A stretch of DNA of 64,000 nucleotides from Leptospira selangorensis (GTDB lineage Bacteria; Spirochaetota; Leptospiria; Leptospirales; Leptospiraceae): positions 762,873-826,872 of the forward strand of contig NZ_RQES01000005.1 of NCBI RefSeq assembly GCF_004769405.1, given 5' to 3'. A program made the position numbers and the translations under genes. How positions within the stretch are numbered: position 1 is the first letter of the stretch; the number at the start of each line of letters is the position of its first letter. The notes below the pieces were generated by a model, which made no database searches, was not told the origin of the DNA, and saw nothing but the letters and a program-made list of their open reading frames with translations. Shown here in pieces: positions 1-8,893 of the stretch.

Positions 1-1
1 G

Positions 2-865
2 GTGAACCGAGAGGCTTGTATTAAGTTTCCTAGTGTGAAAATTTTTGCGACAGTGAGTTCCGGAACGGACCATGTGAATTTTTCGGATCTAAAAAAAGAA
101 TCTAGAGTATTCATCAATTCCCCCGGAAGCAATGCGGGTTCTGTTGCAGAGTATTGTTGGGTTTCTCTACTTCATTTTTTTTCGGAAGAAAAACTGAGAA
201 AGAAGAATGTTGGCATCATCGGTTTCGGAAATACGGGCAAGACGTTTGCCAAAATTTTAGAAGAGAAGAAGATCCCTTATATCTATAATGACCCCTTTAT
301 TAAGGATCGTTCTGTTTCTTTAGATGAGATATTAAAATGTTCCATAGTAAGTCTTCATGTTCCTCTTACTTCTGATGGTCCTTATCCTACTGTAAACTTA
401 CTCGACAAAGATAAAATTTCAAAATTGAAAGAAGATACACTTCTTCTGAACACAAGTAGAGGAGAAATTTGGTCGGAAGAAACTTTCCAGACGATCTTAG
501 ATAGAAAAGATCTATTCAAAGTGATGGATGTGTTTTATCCGGAACCTCCTAAGGGAAAGATCGCAGAACAAATGGCGAGTTTGGAAAATTCGATTTTTAC
601 TCCTCATATCGCCGGTTATAGCCAACTAGGAAGATTACTAGGTACTTACAGACTTGCGGAGAAGTTATGTATTTTATATAAAGAGAGTCCTCTTCCTCCA
701 CTTTCCCAATTTTTAAAATCGGATCAGCCGATTTCTACGGAAACTTTTTTAAAAGAAGAAGATCGGAATTTGAGAGACTCTTGGAAAAATCAAGACTGGG
801 AGTATTTTGAAAGAAGAAGGAATTCTTACCCGGCTAGAAAGGACCTGGGGTTTGCAGATTTATAG
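2..865 (+). CDS. PdxB-like 2-hydroxyacid dehydrogenase, 5' end missing
   Basis: This is the C-terminal part of an NAD-dependent D-2-hydroxyacid dehydrogenase, cut off by the window start; the GTG at base 2 is probably internal. In the visible 287 residues, GTDHV (21-25) and PGSNAGSVAEY (41-51) are typical of erythronate-4-phosphate dehydrogenase (PdxB, vitamin B6 synthesis). The Rossmann loop GFGNTG is at about 74-79. The catalytic triad can be placed as Arg in NTSRGE (R153), Glu near E181 and His in PHIAGYS (H202). The phrase VPLTSDGPYPT also fits PdxB. A related dehydrogenase with another substrate remains possible because no pathway neighbour is seen. Confidence 0.75.
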   Translation: MNREACIKFPSVKIFATVSSGTDHVNFSDLKKESRVFINSPGSNAGSVAEYCWVSLLHFFSEEKLRKKNVGIIGFGNTGKTFAKILEEKKIPYIYNDPFIKDRSVSLDEILKCSIVSLHVPLTSDGPYPTVNLLDKDKISKLKEDTLLLNTSRGEIWSEETFQTILDRKDLFKVMDVFYPEPPKGKIAEQMASLENSIFTPHIAGYSQLGRLLGTYRLAEKLCILYKESPLPPLSQFLKSDQPISTETFLKEEDRNLRDSWKNQDWEYFERRRNSYPARKDLGFADL

Positions 866-894
866 TCGCAAAGCGGGCTTCGTAAACGAAACGA

Positions 895-1530
895 TTATTT
901 TACTAATGCTTTTTCACCGGGAAACAAAAGATATTTGGGTCTTGTCTTAGCGAGAATATCATCTATTACGAAAACTTCTCTAGTACCTCTTTTTCTTTCG
1001 AAAGGAGCTTCGTATAAAAATCCCAAGAATACAAGTTCGGAGTTTTGATGAGTTACCAAATCATCCTGTCTTACTTTGCGAGTGATATCTAAAGATAATA
1101 CTTTCCAACCTGAAAAATTAAAATGTGTGAGTAATATTTTTTTTTGATCTAAGCTGGAATCTCTAACTAAAACAAAAAGAGAACCGCCTCCATCGTTTGC
1201 ATACACATGGAACTTGAACTCTTTTACGAATTCTTTGGAAGACCAAGGTTTTTTGAATAAGATCTGAAAGGATTGGTTTTTTTCCGCGCTTAGTTCTACG
1301 TACAAAGATTTTTCGGATTCTCTTTCTGGAGTTCTAAAGACGGTAGAGATCCTGACTTCAGGACTAAAATCGGGACCTAATTTTGCTTTTACGTTTTCTT
1401 CTCCGAAAACTTCGGTTTCAAAATCTTGGACTACGTATTCTTTATAAATTCCGGAAAGATCTTTGGATAAGACGGAGCCAGATAAGATAAAAATCCCAAT
1501 AAGTATAAGTAAGGAAAAAATCTGCCTCAT
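895..1530 (-). CDS. FlaA-like flagellar filament outer layer protein
   Basis: A secreted protein of about 211 residues that resembles the spirochaete FlaA family, which coats the periplasmic flagellar filament. The N-terminus MRQIFSLLILIGIFILSGS is a clear signal peptide, so the ATG at 1530 is preferred; the frame stays open to an ATG at 1569. The order of elements fits FlaA: an early acidic DFE segment, a central strand-rich HVYANDGGGSLFVLVRD, then FSGWKVLSLDI and a late VFVIDDI. It lies alone, convergent with the PdxB-like gene and divergent from 1641. Family membership is judged by eye. It could be a FlaA paralogue with another envelope role. Confidence 0.55.
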   Translation of the reverse strand: MRQIFSLLILIGIFILSGSVLSKDLSGIYKEYVVQDFETEVFGEENVKAKLGPDFSPEVRISTVFRTPERESEKSLYVELSAEKNQSFQILFKKPWSSKEFVKEFKFHVYANDGGGSLFVLVRDSSLDQKKILLTHFNFSGWKVLSLDITRKVRQDDLVTHQNSELVFLGFLYEAPFERKRGTREVFVIDDILAKTRPKYLLFPGEKALVK

Positions 1531-1640
1531 GTTTTTTATTTCGGTCATATTCTCAAAAAAAACTAGCATCCGGTTTATTTTCCTAAGATCCGTTTCTCTA
1601 AAAACTTGATGGAGTATCTGTCTTTTTAAGAATCAGTACT

Positions 1641-2081
1641 ATGGATCCTTCGGAAGATTCTAATTTCCAAACTAGGTTGGAATTCGGGGACGCATTCCGT
1701 TCTGCTTTTCATGAGTTTTTCGGAGATGAGAAAGATTTACAATACGAATTGTACGATCTAAAGCCCGAAGGCTCCGGGCCCAAAGCAAAATGGGCTACCT
1801 TCTCCATTCGAAATCCATTAGGTGGTCGATCCATCGTATTTAGATTTGATCCTGACTCTGGGACCTTCTACGCTATGTTAAAAGTGCAAGTAATCCCTGG
1901 GGAAGAAGATTGGAGCTTAGATTCTTTTTTTCAGAAAAACGGTTTTTCGGAGATTGGTTCTGTAGAAGTGCAAAATACCGCAGGAGAATGGCTTTTTCAT
2001 TCTTTAGCCAGGCACTATTTAGGGGTTATTTTCAGCCATTGCCCCCGTATCTTAGAGCCTGATTATAAGTTGGAACCATAA
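1641..2081 (+). CDS. Conserved-looking hypothetical protein
   Basis: A 146-residue soluble protein that I do not recognise. It has no signal peptide or membrane segment. It is acidic and rich in aromatic residues, with a central run of alternating strand-like residues (WATFSIRNP, SIVFRFDPDSGTFYAMLKV), suggesting a small alpha/beta or beta fold. The start ATG follows a purine-rich stretch 20 bases upstream. Codon use resembles the neighbours. It stands alone between a divergent FlaA-like gene and a lipoprotein gene. Confidence 0.6.
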   Translation: MDPSEDSNFQTRLEFGDAFRSAFHEFFGDEKDLQYELYDLKPEGSGPKAKWATFSIRNPLGGRSIVFRFDPDSGTFYAMLKVQVIPGEEDWSLDSFFQKNGFSEIGSVEVQNTAGEWLFHSLARHYLGVIFSHCPRILEPDYKLEP

Positions 2082-2186
2082 ACTAATCCGGGCAAAACAA
2101 TACTATTCGACATAAATAAACGATCCGGCCCCAAAAAAGATGGGAAAGATTTCACGGAAATTTGTTATTAAGTAAAAGGCCCTGGC

Positions 2187-3425
2187 ATGAAACGTATTGT
2201 TCTATTACTAAGTATCTTTCAGATCTTGTATTGTAACCAAGCTAAGGAAGTAAGTATAGATGCTTCCAAATCTTTGGTGGGTCTTGGATTGGATCTGACA
2301 TTATCCAACCAACTCCAACCTACTGATAATGGGGTAGAGTTTGTAGCTGTAGGTGTAGCTTGCTCTTTATGGACGAGCAAAGATGGAATTGCATGGACTG
2401 CGAGTTCGGGTTCTTCCGTTTTTCCGGATTGTTCCGGGGGGAGCTTATACTCGGTCACATATGGGAACGGCTTGTTTGTCGCTATAGGAACTGTTACCGG
2501 TGATTTTACATCTAGAACGAATAATTGCGGGCTTTGGACAAGCTCCGATGCACTGACCTGGACTCGGATTTCCTGTCCGAATTCTACTACATATCCAAGC
2601 CAGGGAAATCTACCATTGCGCACCATCTCTTATGGCTCAGTTGGTGGAGTGAATAAATTCATCGCAACAGGTTCCAAATTTCTCTACGGTTCAGGCGAAA
2701 AATTATATATGATCCAAAGTTTGGACGGAGTTACCTGGACTGTGATTGAAACTATTGCAGGAGTAGATTACGGAACTGTTGATGCTTCTTGTATAACTGC
2801 TATTTATAATAATACTGTGTACTGCTCTATGGAAGTGGGATCCTATACCGCTATTTTAAGATATAACCCTGCTGCTACCATCAACGCCTTGGAATCATTT
2901 CCACCAAGTGGAAGTTCTATTGGTTCAATAGTGTGGAATCCTCCTACTGCATCTCCTTATGAGATGACTACATTTCAATTTTTCAGATCACGCTCGAATG
3001 ATTTCTATTTGGTCGGGACTAGAGCAAGTGATTCCGTATCTGTGAGTTCCAAAATGAACTCGAACGGAACATGGCCTGCTTCCGTAGCCACAGGTTTTGG
3101 AGCGAATAATAGACCCAACGGTTTTGCAAGCGACTCGTCAGGAAATATTTATACGTTCGGATATAATTGCAGATGGGCTTATTCTTCTAACCAGGGAGCT
3201 TCTTGGACCGCTTTTAGTACTCTGGATACTTGCGGAGGCAGTAGCGGTTATAATGATTGGATGAGTGCTACTTATAGTACTAGACTAAATCGTATTGTGA
3301 CTGTAGGAGATTCCGGTTCTATCGGGACTACAGGAATTTCTCCGACACTAAGTAGCGATTGGACATACTTGCAGGTTGCAGGTTTCAATCTTGAGATGAC
3401 TTCAGTAACTAGCAAATCCAACTAA
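2187..3425 (+). CDS. Lipoprotein with BNR/Asp-box-like propeller repeats
   Basis: A 412-residue predicted lipoprotein. The signal peptide ends in ILYCNQ, with Cys16 as the likely lipidated residue (Leptospira lipoboxes are relaxed). The mature part repeats a motif of the type LWTSxDGxxWT: LWTSKDGIAW, LWTSSDALTW, QSLDGVTW and YSSNQGASW. Such motifs occur in sialidase-like beta-propellers, so the protein is probably a propeller exposed on a membrane surface. The Asp-box is a structural repeat and does not imply an enzyme. A long antisense frame over its 5' third is a shadow. No operon partner is evident. Confidence 0.7.
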   Translation: MKRIVLLLSIFQILYCNQAKEVSIDASKSLVGLGLDLTLSNQLQPTDNGVEFVAVGVACSLWTSKDGIAWTASSGSSVFPDCSGGSLYSVTYGNGLFVAIGTVTGDFTSRTNNCGLWTSSDALTWTRISCPNSTTYPSQGNLPLRTISYGSVGGVNKFIATGSKFLYGSGEKLYMIQSLDGVTWTVIETIAGVDYGTVDASCITAIYNNTVYCSMEVGSYTAILRYNPAATINALESFPPSGSSIGSIVWNPPTASPYEMTTFQFFRSRSNDFYLVGTRASDSVSVSSKMNSNGTWPASVATGFGANNRPNGFASDSSGNIYTFGYNCRWAYSSNQGASWTAFSTLDTCGGSSGYNDWMSATYSTRLNRIVTVGDSGSIGTTGISPTLSSDWTYLQVAGFNLEMTSVTSKSN

Positions 3426-3466
3426 GGTCTTGCAAAACATAGATCAATAAGAAATCTGGGAAGAAG

Positions 3467-3613
3467 ATGGACCCAATTCTAATCATAGTAATCGTATCCG
3501 GATTTTCCGTTGGGATTGTATACGGACTCTGGATCAGAAAAAGACATAAGAGCCTGTCCCAAAAGGTCCAGGCTCTTGAAGCCCGCACAGCGGACTATAA
3601 AGAATTAAAATAA
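3467..3613 (+). CDS. Small single-pass membrane protein (48 aa)
   Basis: A short frame with ATG at 3467 directly preceded by the purine-rich GGGAAGAAG, a reasonable ribosome site. The product has one N-terminal hydrophobic helix (IVIVSGFSVGIVYGLW), a basic cluster RKRHK, and a heptad-like tail (LSQKVQALEARTADYKEL) that could form a short coiled coil. This membrane-anchor-plus-coiled-coil design is common in small bacterial envelope proteins. It has no recognisable family. The clean architecture supports a real gene, but coding status is not proven. Confidence 0.45.
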   Translation: MDPILIIVIVSGFSVGIVYGLWIRKRHKSLSQKVQALEARTADYKELK

Positions 3614-3710
3614 TCTAATCCTGTCGTATAGATCCCTCACTCAAGGGATCATAAAAAATTTTCTGAAAATGTAAGTCTTAGTTCGCTAGTTTGTTCTCTA
3701 ATATATAGAG

Positions 3711-3833
3711 ATGAAGAACAAAAGATTCGAATTAAAACTTTGGAAATTCTATCGGATTATCAGACCACTGATGGCGATCCTAATTTCTTTAGCATTCTTA
3801 CTCGTGAGTATTTATCTTCCGATCAAGGTTTGA
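3711..3833 (+). CDS. Small membrane peptide (40 aa)
   Basis: A short frame encoding a basic N-terminus (MKNKRFELKLWKFYRIIR) followed by one hydrophobic helix (PLMAILISLAFLLVSIYL) and a stop. The topology would be N-in with a short C-terminal end. The ribosome site is weak (TAGAG directly upstream). It is convergent with the TetR gene at 3859. No family is recognised, and a chance frame is possible. Confidence 0.3.
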   Translation: MKNKRFELKLWKFYRIIRPLMAILISLAFLLVSIYLPIKV

Positions 3834-3858
3834 AAAACTCTCACTCAAGAATAATCAT

Positions 3859-4491
3859 TCAAATTTCGCAGTTATCCTGAGGAAGGAATAACATAGATTT
3901 TAAAAACACTTTCAGGACTTCTCTTCCTACAGTCTGCAAAGCCCTTTTATTAGAAATATCCGACTGTATTTGCAAACCGTCAAAAAGTGCGAGTAGGGTT
4001 CTCGCGGAAAGTTCGGGAGAAAGATCCGCTTTGATCTTACCGTTTGCCTGGGATTCCTTGATCGTCTTAGCGAAAAGTTTTTCTAAAGAATCATAAAAAC
4101 TTAATATTTCTTTTTCCATTGCACCGCAGGCGGTCGCTTCTGCAAACAAACGAGGGCTGCAATTTCCTTCGACTGCCAGGCGATTTGCAAGTCTTTCTAA
4201 ATATTCTACCAAGCGTAGATGGGGAGGGAGTGCTTTTACTTCAGGTTCTTCGAACCCGAATCGTTCCCAGGATAAAAAGTTTTGAATGAGTGTATCTCTG
4301 ATCTCTTCTTTACTTTCAAAATGGAAATAGATCCCACCTTTTGTGAGTCCAGCTGCATCCGCGATGTCTTGGACAGAAGTCCTTTCGAAACCTTTGCTAA
4401 AGAAACATTGCATGGCTGCCTGAAGGATGGATTCCTTTCGGACCTCCTCCGGCATTTTTTTCCAGCCAGGTTTTGCTTTGCTCAGTTTCAT
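3859..4491 (-). CDS. TetR-family repressor beside an old-yellow-enzyme gene
   Basis: A 210-residue TetR/AcrR regulator. The N-terminal helix-turn-helix is clear: ILQAAMQCFFSKGF, then TSVQDIADAAGLTKGGIYFHF, then the ESKEEI helix start. The C-terminal ligand domain has Cys residues (EGNCSPRLFAEATACG) that could sense electrophiles, but that is speculation. It is divergent from the flavin oxidoreductase gene. Two near-identical TACC-N4-GGTA dyads lie between them, so it most likely represses that gene and perhaps itself. The arrangement resembles NemR-NemA of E. coli, where a TetR protein controls an OYE reductase. Orthology is not claimed. Confidence 0.85.
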   Translation of the reverse strand: MKLSKAKPGWKKMPEEVRKESILQAAMQCFFSKGFERTSVQDIADAAGLTKGGIYFHFESKEEIRDTLIQNFLSWERFGFEEPEVKALPPHLRLVEYLERLANRLAVEGNCSPRLFAEATACGAMEKEILSFYDSLEKLFAKTIKESQANGKIKADLSPELSARTLLALFDGLQIQSDISNKRALQTVGREVLKVFLKSMLFLPQDNCEI

Positions 4492-4560
4492 CCCTTGCCC
4501 TCTGTATCTATATTTTTCATTCGCCCGTCAAACGAATTCTCCTAAATTCCTAAAAATAAA

Positions 4561-4616
4561 TACCAACCGGTAGGAATTTTTATTGACCGAGCCAGTCCAA
4601 TAAATACCGAATGGTA
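4561..4616. promoter_or_regulatory. Two TetR operators (TACC-N4-GGTA) around a promoter
   Basis: TACCAACCGGTA (4561-4572) and TACCGAATGGTA (4605-4616) are each perfect 4-bp inverted repeats with a 4-base spacer. Both are preceded by AAA and followed by GGAA. Their centres are 44 bp apart, about four helical turns. A TTGACC box (4583-4588) lies between them, and the second dyad falls where the -10 of that promoter would be. Binding by the adjacent TetR is inferred from position and symmetry. Confidence 0.65.
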
Positions 4617-4640
4617 GGAAATAACTTGAGTGAGAATTTT

Positions 4641-5906
4641 ATGATCCAGGCATTATCAAAGGAAGGAATTTCATCCGAACTGAAACTTCCAAACGGCCAA
4701 ATACTCAAAAACAGAATTGTTAAAGCATCTATGGAAGAAGGCCTTTCAGATAAGGAATTTCTTCCTAGCCAAAAATTATTCAAACTTTATGAAAGATGGT
4801 CCCAATCAGGTGCAGGACTTCTTCTTACCGGAAACGTAATGGTGGACGTAAACGGGCTCACCGGTCCTGGCAACGTGATCTTAAGAAAAGATATGAATCT
4901 TTCTTCCGTCCAAAAATGGGCGGAGATAGGACAATCGGGTGGTTCCAAAATTTGGATGCAGATCAATCATCCAGGAAGACAAACATTCGGTTTTATTACG
5001 GAAACACCTGTTGCTCCTTCGCCGGTAAAAGTGCATATACCTGGAAGAATGTTCGCAAAAGTTTTTGGAGAACCAAGAGAATTAAAGGGAGAAGAGATCA
5101 GAGTCCTTATCCAAAAGTTCATAGATGCAGCAGTCTTAGCTGAAAAAGCAGGATTTAACGGGGTAGAAGTTCATTCTGCTCACGGATATTTATTAAACCA
5201 ATTTCTTTCTCCAATAACCAATATTAGAAAAGATGAATGGGGTGGTTCTTTAGAAAATCGGGCTAGATTTCTTTTAGAGGTTTTGAAAGGTATCAAAGCT
5301 TCCGTTCGATCCGATTTCGGAATTGGAGTTAAATTGAATTCTGCGGATTTCCAAGGAGGAGGTTTTCAAGAAGAAGATTCCATCCAAGTGATCAAAATGC
5401 TCGAGCCGATCGGTTTGGATCTTCTGGAAATTTCAGGAGGGAATTATGAATCTCCCGCAATGCAAGGAACAGGCACAAACAAAAGAGAAGCTTACTTTTT
5501 AGATTTCGCAAAAAAGGCAAAAGAGATCACTAAAATCCCTCTGTTAGTAACCGGAGGATTCAGAACTAGATCCGTAATGGAAGAAGCGATTCTTTCTAAC
5601 GAAGCGGACCTAGTTGGGATCGCTGCACCTTTTGCATTTCATCCTACATTCGTAAATGGATTACTTTCCGGAAAGGTAGAAAAGGTCTCCGTAGAAATAC
5701 CTAAACTTTCTAACCCTGCGATAAATTCACTTTCTAAGATGTCCGCGATCCGTCTTCAGTTCAGAAGAATGGGAGAAGGAAAAGAACCCAGGCTACCAGG
5801 CTCTTTGATTTGGAATATGATCAGAGACCAGATCCGAGGAAGACGTAATGCTAAAAATTACAAAAAATTTTTGGAACGAATTTCTTCAAAGCGGATCACA
5901 TCCTGA
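4641..5906 (+). CDS. NADH:flavin oxidoreductase, old yellow enzyme family
   Basis: A flavoprotein of about 421 residues with an FMN-binding TIM barrel that reduces activated alkenes or other electrophiles with NAD(P)H. Diagnostic segments in order are NRIVKASMEEGL, WMQINHPGRQ, GVEVHSAHGYLLNQFLSP (the substrate-binding His pair), DEWGGSLENRARFL, GIGVKLNSADFQGGG and VTGGFRT. The frame opens at ATG 4611, but that ATG lies inside an operator dyad. The ATG at 4641 with GAGTGAG upstream is the better start. The gene is divergent from a TetR gene and probably induced by its ligand. Substrate unknown. Confidence 0.85.
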   Translation: MIQALSKEGISSELKLPNGQILKNRIVKASMEEGLSDKEFLPSQKLFKLYERWSQSGAGLLLTGNVMVDVNGLTGPGNVILRKDMNLSSVQKWAEIGQSGGSKIWMQINHPGRQTFGFITETPVAPSPVKVHIPGRMFAKVFGEPRELKGEEIRVLIQKFIDAAVLAEKAGFNGVEVHSAHGYLLNQFLSPITNIRKDEWGGSLENRARFLLEVLKGIKASVRSDFGIGVKLNSADFQGGGFQEEDSIQVIKMLEPIGLDLLEISGGNYESPAMQGTGTNKREAYFLDFAKKAKEITKIPLLVTGGFRTRSVMEEAILSNEADLVGIAAPFAFHPTFVNGLLSGKVEKVSVEIPKLSNPAINSLSKMSAIRLQFRRMGEGKEPRLPGSLIWNMIRDQIRGRRNAKNYKKFLERISSKRITS

Positions 5907-5941
5907 AACGACTTAATCCATTGAATAGCAAACCTTAAACC

Positions 5942-5975
5942 GTCCGTCGGAGTAATTTCCGACGGACCTTTTTTT
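5942..5975 (+). terminator. Rho-independent terminator
   Basis: GTCCGTCGGA (5942-5951) pairs perfectly with TCCGACGGAC (5958-5967) across a 6-base loop, followed by a run of seven T. It closes the OYE transcript just before the end of the convergent MFS gene. Confidence 0.85.
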
Positions 5976-5977
5976 AT

Positions 5978-7231
5978 TTATTTTCTGGAGAGAGAATTCT
6001 CTTGTACTTTTGCTCCTAACATCAAAGGAGATTCTTTCAGTAAGAAAGAAAGAGCTAAGTTCAGGACTCCAAGACCTATGAATATTTTTAAGAATAGATC
6101 TATTCCTAAAAAGTTCAGTCCCAAGATAAAGAATATCCCGGAGATCTGACCAATCCAAAGTAAAAGTCCTTGGGAAGAAGATTCAGGCGCAGGACTTGTG
6201 ATCTCTGCACAATATTGGAATCCGATCGGAGCCCCGATTCCAAGTAAGAAAAATCCGATTAAGAATGCTCCGGTGAGCACCAATGTATAATCGTTCGCTA
6301 AGGAGAATAATAACATTCCTGGTAAAAATCCGGCCATAGCGATCACTAAGAAAGGTTGTCTTTTGCCAATTTTATCAGAGATCAATGGAACAAAGATACC
6401 TGCGATAATTCCGGACATTAACATCATACCTGCAATTTCTCCGGACTGGGTCATGTTCAGATGTTTTGTTTCGCAGATCTGATCGATACAAGTACTAACA
6501 GCATTAAATACTCCTAAACCGATCAGGAATAAGAGTAGGGATTTTCTCATGTCCTTTTGGCTTAAGATATGTTTTAAACCTTCGAATACTTTAAATTTAG
6601 AATCTTGCAGATTTGTATTATCCGGAGCGGTTGGAGGCTTCTCTTTGAAGAATGCCAAGAATACTACAGTTCCTACCATAGCTACTAATCCATAATTCAA
6701 AAGAATTCCAGGGATCTCTTGAGGATTCGGATTCAGTTCTCCTAACATTCGAGGAGTGATCGCCATTACTAAAATAATACCTATAAATTGTGCCAATGTT
6801 CCGATCGCAACTGCGGTGGCTCTTTCGGTGATTGGGAACCATTGTACACTTACTTTTGTAACTGCGTTTAATATGAAAGGTTGTGCGATTGCTAAGCCGA
6901 TCTGGGAAGCGATCACTACGCTAAAATTATCCGCGTAAACTCCTTTGCTTAAGGAGAAAATCCCTGTAAGAGCTGCGCCCACTCCGACTCCTATCTTAAT
7001 TCCGTAAGTATCGATGATATAAGAAGCAGGGATTGCCATTAATACGAATACTCCCATGAAGATAAGGGAGAGAAGATCTATTTGAAGGCTTGATACATCG
7101 TAAAATACTTTAGCCTCTCTGGCTATAGGCGCAAAAGTCAGCCATTGGATTTGGATAATCGCCGTAATTAGTGCGTATAGACCAAGAATCACCCATCTGT
7201 AGCCGTATACCTTTACTTGGTTTTCACGCAT
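5978..7231 (-). CDS. MFS transporter (FLVCR-like)
   Basis: A 417-residue permease with about twelve hydrophobic segments. The start YRWVILGLYALITAIIQIQW, the segment IPASYIIDTYG after helix 2, and the central cytoplasmic loop with basic and proline residues (FFKEKPPTAPDN) are typical of the major facilitator family. The N-terminal pattern resembles the FLVCR/DIRC2 group, some members of which export or import haem or small metabolites. The substrate cannot be told. It is monocistronic and convergent with the OYE gene. Its start codon follows GGGGCTTTC in the coding sense, a weak ribosome site. Confidence 0.75.
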   Translation of the reverse strand: MRENQVKVYGYRWVILGLYALITAIIQIQWLTFAPIAREAKVFYDVSSLQIDLLSLIFMGVFVLMAIPASYIIDTYGIKIGVGVGAALTGIFSLSKGVYADNFSVVIASQIGLAIAQPFILNAVTKVSVQWFPITERATAVAIGTLAQFIGIILVMAITPRMLGELNPNPQEIPGILLNYGLVAMVGTVVFLAFFKEKPPTAPDNTNLQDSKFKVFEGLKHILSQKDMRKSLLLFLIGLGVFNAVSTCIDQICETKHLNMTQSGEIAGMMLMSGIIAGIFVPLISDKIGKRQPFLVIAMAGFLPGMLLFSLANDYTLVLTGAFLIGFFLLGIGAPIGFQYCAEITSPAPESSSQGLLLWIGQISGIFFILGLNFLGIDLFLKIFIGLGVLNLALSFLLKESPLMLGAKVQENSLSRK

Positions 7232-7668
7232 AGAAAGCCCCGTTTTTTATTTTAATAATGAAAGACAATAATTCGCATCACTTAGGTCCGAGGAAGTCAT
7301 CACAATATGCTCGGAAGTAACAATGACAGTATAAGAGGTATATGTTCTAGTTCCAAGCAAATTATAATTTTGGAATGGGAAGTACCTGTGATTTTAGATT
7401 CTAATTATAACAATCTCAATATTATGCGAATAAGTGATTTTGTAGAATGTAAGACGCATATAAGTACGAGGTAATTCGGTCCTATAATCCCGTTCTTTTT
7501 CGTTTGAACGCAAGTTTACATCTCATGCTAGTACTTTAAGAAATAAGAAAGTTGTAAGTTTCGATTTTTTATGAAAGACCGACTTCTTAAATTCGGACGT
7601 TCGACTTAAACAATGCGGACGACCATTTTCTTTTTTGCCTTATGATATAAGTCAGTGGAGAAAATTTT
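7232..7668. other. Divergent intergenic region without a supported gene
   Basis: About 437 bases, AT-rich, between the MFS gene (leftward) and the royal-jelly-type lipoprotein gene (rightward). I see no convincing frame, tRNA, strong hairpin or repeat. It must carry both promoters. A frame at 7587-7880 on the minus strand runs into the lipoprotein gene and looks like a shadow. Confidence 0.5.
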
Positions 7669-8763
7669 ATGTTAAAAAAATGGGCAATAGTCTTTGCATT
7701 GGTTTCTACCATTGCAAAATGCGAAACAGGAAATTTAGAAGATAGGACAACGTTACCAAAATACCCAAGTTCTTCTTTAGAAAAAGTGATCCAGTTGGAT
7801 CGCCCTCCAGGCAATATAAGTGTATCCACATCCGGAAGGATCTTCTTCTCCTTCTTCCCCCAAGGTTCTCCTCCGATCAAAGTTGCAGAGTTAAAAAACG
7901 GCCAGGTCCTTCCTTTTCCAAACCAAAACTTTCAGAAAAATTTTAATACTGTTCTTTCCGTAAGAGTGGATGATAAGAATCGGCTATGGACCTTGGATTA
8001 TGGTAATCTGGCGATCACAAGACCAAAGGTGTATGCTTTCGATATTGAAACAGGAGCCACCATCCACGAGTATGAATTCCCGGTCTCTATAGCTCCTAAA
8101 GATTCTTTATTCAACGATATGCAGATCGATACAGTAACAGAAACGATCTTTATCACGGATACAAGTCCGTTGATACCGGATCCAGGACTAGTCGTTTATG
8201 ATATCACAAATAAAAAAGCAAGAAGACTATTAAAAGATCATGCCTCCGTGGTAGGAGAAAGAAATGAGATCGTAGTAAACGGTTCTCCTTTCCAAGTCGC
8301 CGGAGTTTCTATCATATTTAATGCGGATTCGATTGCTTTAGACCAAAATAGGGAATGGTTATATTTTGCTCCTTTTACTTCAGGCGAACTATATCGTGCT
8401 AAAACCAGTGTTTTAAGGGACTCTACGTTGACCGCAGCTCAACTCGCTGCACAGGTAGAACAATATTCCTTAAAATCGATGAGTGATGGGATCAGCATCG
8501 ATAAGAGCGGAAATATTTATGTGACCGACGCGGAACATTCCGCAGTGAACTTGATCGATCCGGATAAAAAGATCACAACATTATTTAAAGATCCAAGTTT
8601 CCGTTGGCCTGACGGATTTAGTTATGCTCCTGATGGATATATGTATCTAACTTGTAGTGCGTTAAACGAAGTTTTTCTGCAATTGGATAGCGTAATCTTA
8701 AACAAAGGACCTTACTATATCTATAGATTCAAACCGGAAGCGGAAGGGATCCTAGGCAGATAA
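7669..8763 (+). CDS. Lipoprotein of the major royal jelly/yellow protein family
   Basis: A 364-residue predicted lipoprotein. The signal peptide ends in TIAKC, with Cys18 as the likely lipid site. The mature part has six-bladed-propeller features of the MRJP/yellow family, also close to SMP-30: RLWTLDYGN, a long blade containing LFNDMQIDTVTETIFITDTS, GLVVYDITNKKARRLL, then SDGISIDKSGNIYVTDAEHSAV and a final blade WPDGFSYAPDGYMYLTCSAL. No enzyme activity can be assigned. The start ATG has GGAG ten bases upstream. A hairpin and a strong promoter for the next operon follow. Confidence 0.75.
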   Translation: MLKKWAIVFALVSTIAKCETGNLEDRTTLPKYPSSSLEKVIQLDRPPGNISVSTSGRIFFSFFPQGSPPIKVAELKNGQVLPFPNQNFQKNFNTVLSVRVDDKNRLWTLDYGNLAITRPKVYAFDIETGATIHEYEFPVSIAPKDSLFNDMQIDTVTETIFITDTSPLIPDPGLVVYDITNKKARRLLKDHASVVGERNEIVVNGSPFQVAGVSIIFNADSIALDQNREWLYFAPFTSGELYRAKTSVLRDSTLTAAQLAAQVEQYSLKSMSDGISIDKSGNIYVTDAEHSAVNLIDPDKKITTLFKDPSFRWPDGFSYAPDGYMYLTCSALNEVFLQLDSVILNKGPYYIYRFKPEAEGILGR

Positions 8764-8784
8764 TTTTTAGCCTGCGCATCGCTG

Positions 8785-8804
8785 TCGCGGGCTGGCTCCC
8801 GCGA
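8785..8804. terminator. Hairpin after the MRJP-type gene
   Basis: TCGCGGG (8785-8791) pairs with CCCGCGA (8798-8804) around a 6-base loop. There is no T-run, so it may be a weak or factor-dependent terminator rather than a canonical one. Confidence 0.4.
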
Positions 8805-8809
8805 TTCTA

Positions 8810-8837
8810 TTGACACGAAAAGACAATCGCATATAAC
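8810..8837 (+). promoter_or_regulatory. Sigma-70-type promoter of the sugar kinase operon
   Basis: TTGACA (8810-8815) and TATAAC (8832-8837) are separated by 16 bases, close to consensus. Transcription should start near 8844, about 110 bases before the kinase start codon and upstream of the 22-bp operator dyad. Confidence 0.6.
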
Positions 8838-8893
8838 CGCCTTCTCATTTAGGAAAAAATGATTGCCCTTTTTGGGGGTCTTTCCAATCTCCT

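Noticed and set aside
2219..2626. Long minus-strand frame of 135 codons inside the propeller lipoprotein gene
   Set aside because: It lies wholly antisense to a gene with a clear lipobox and repeats, and its product shows no motif.
7587..7880. 97-codon minus-strand frame
   Set aside because: It overlaps the start of the royal-jelly-type lipoprotein and has no ribosome site or recognisable product.
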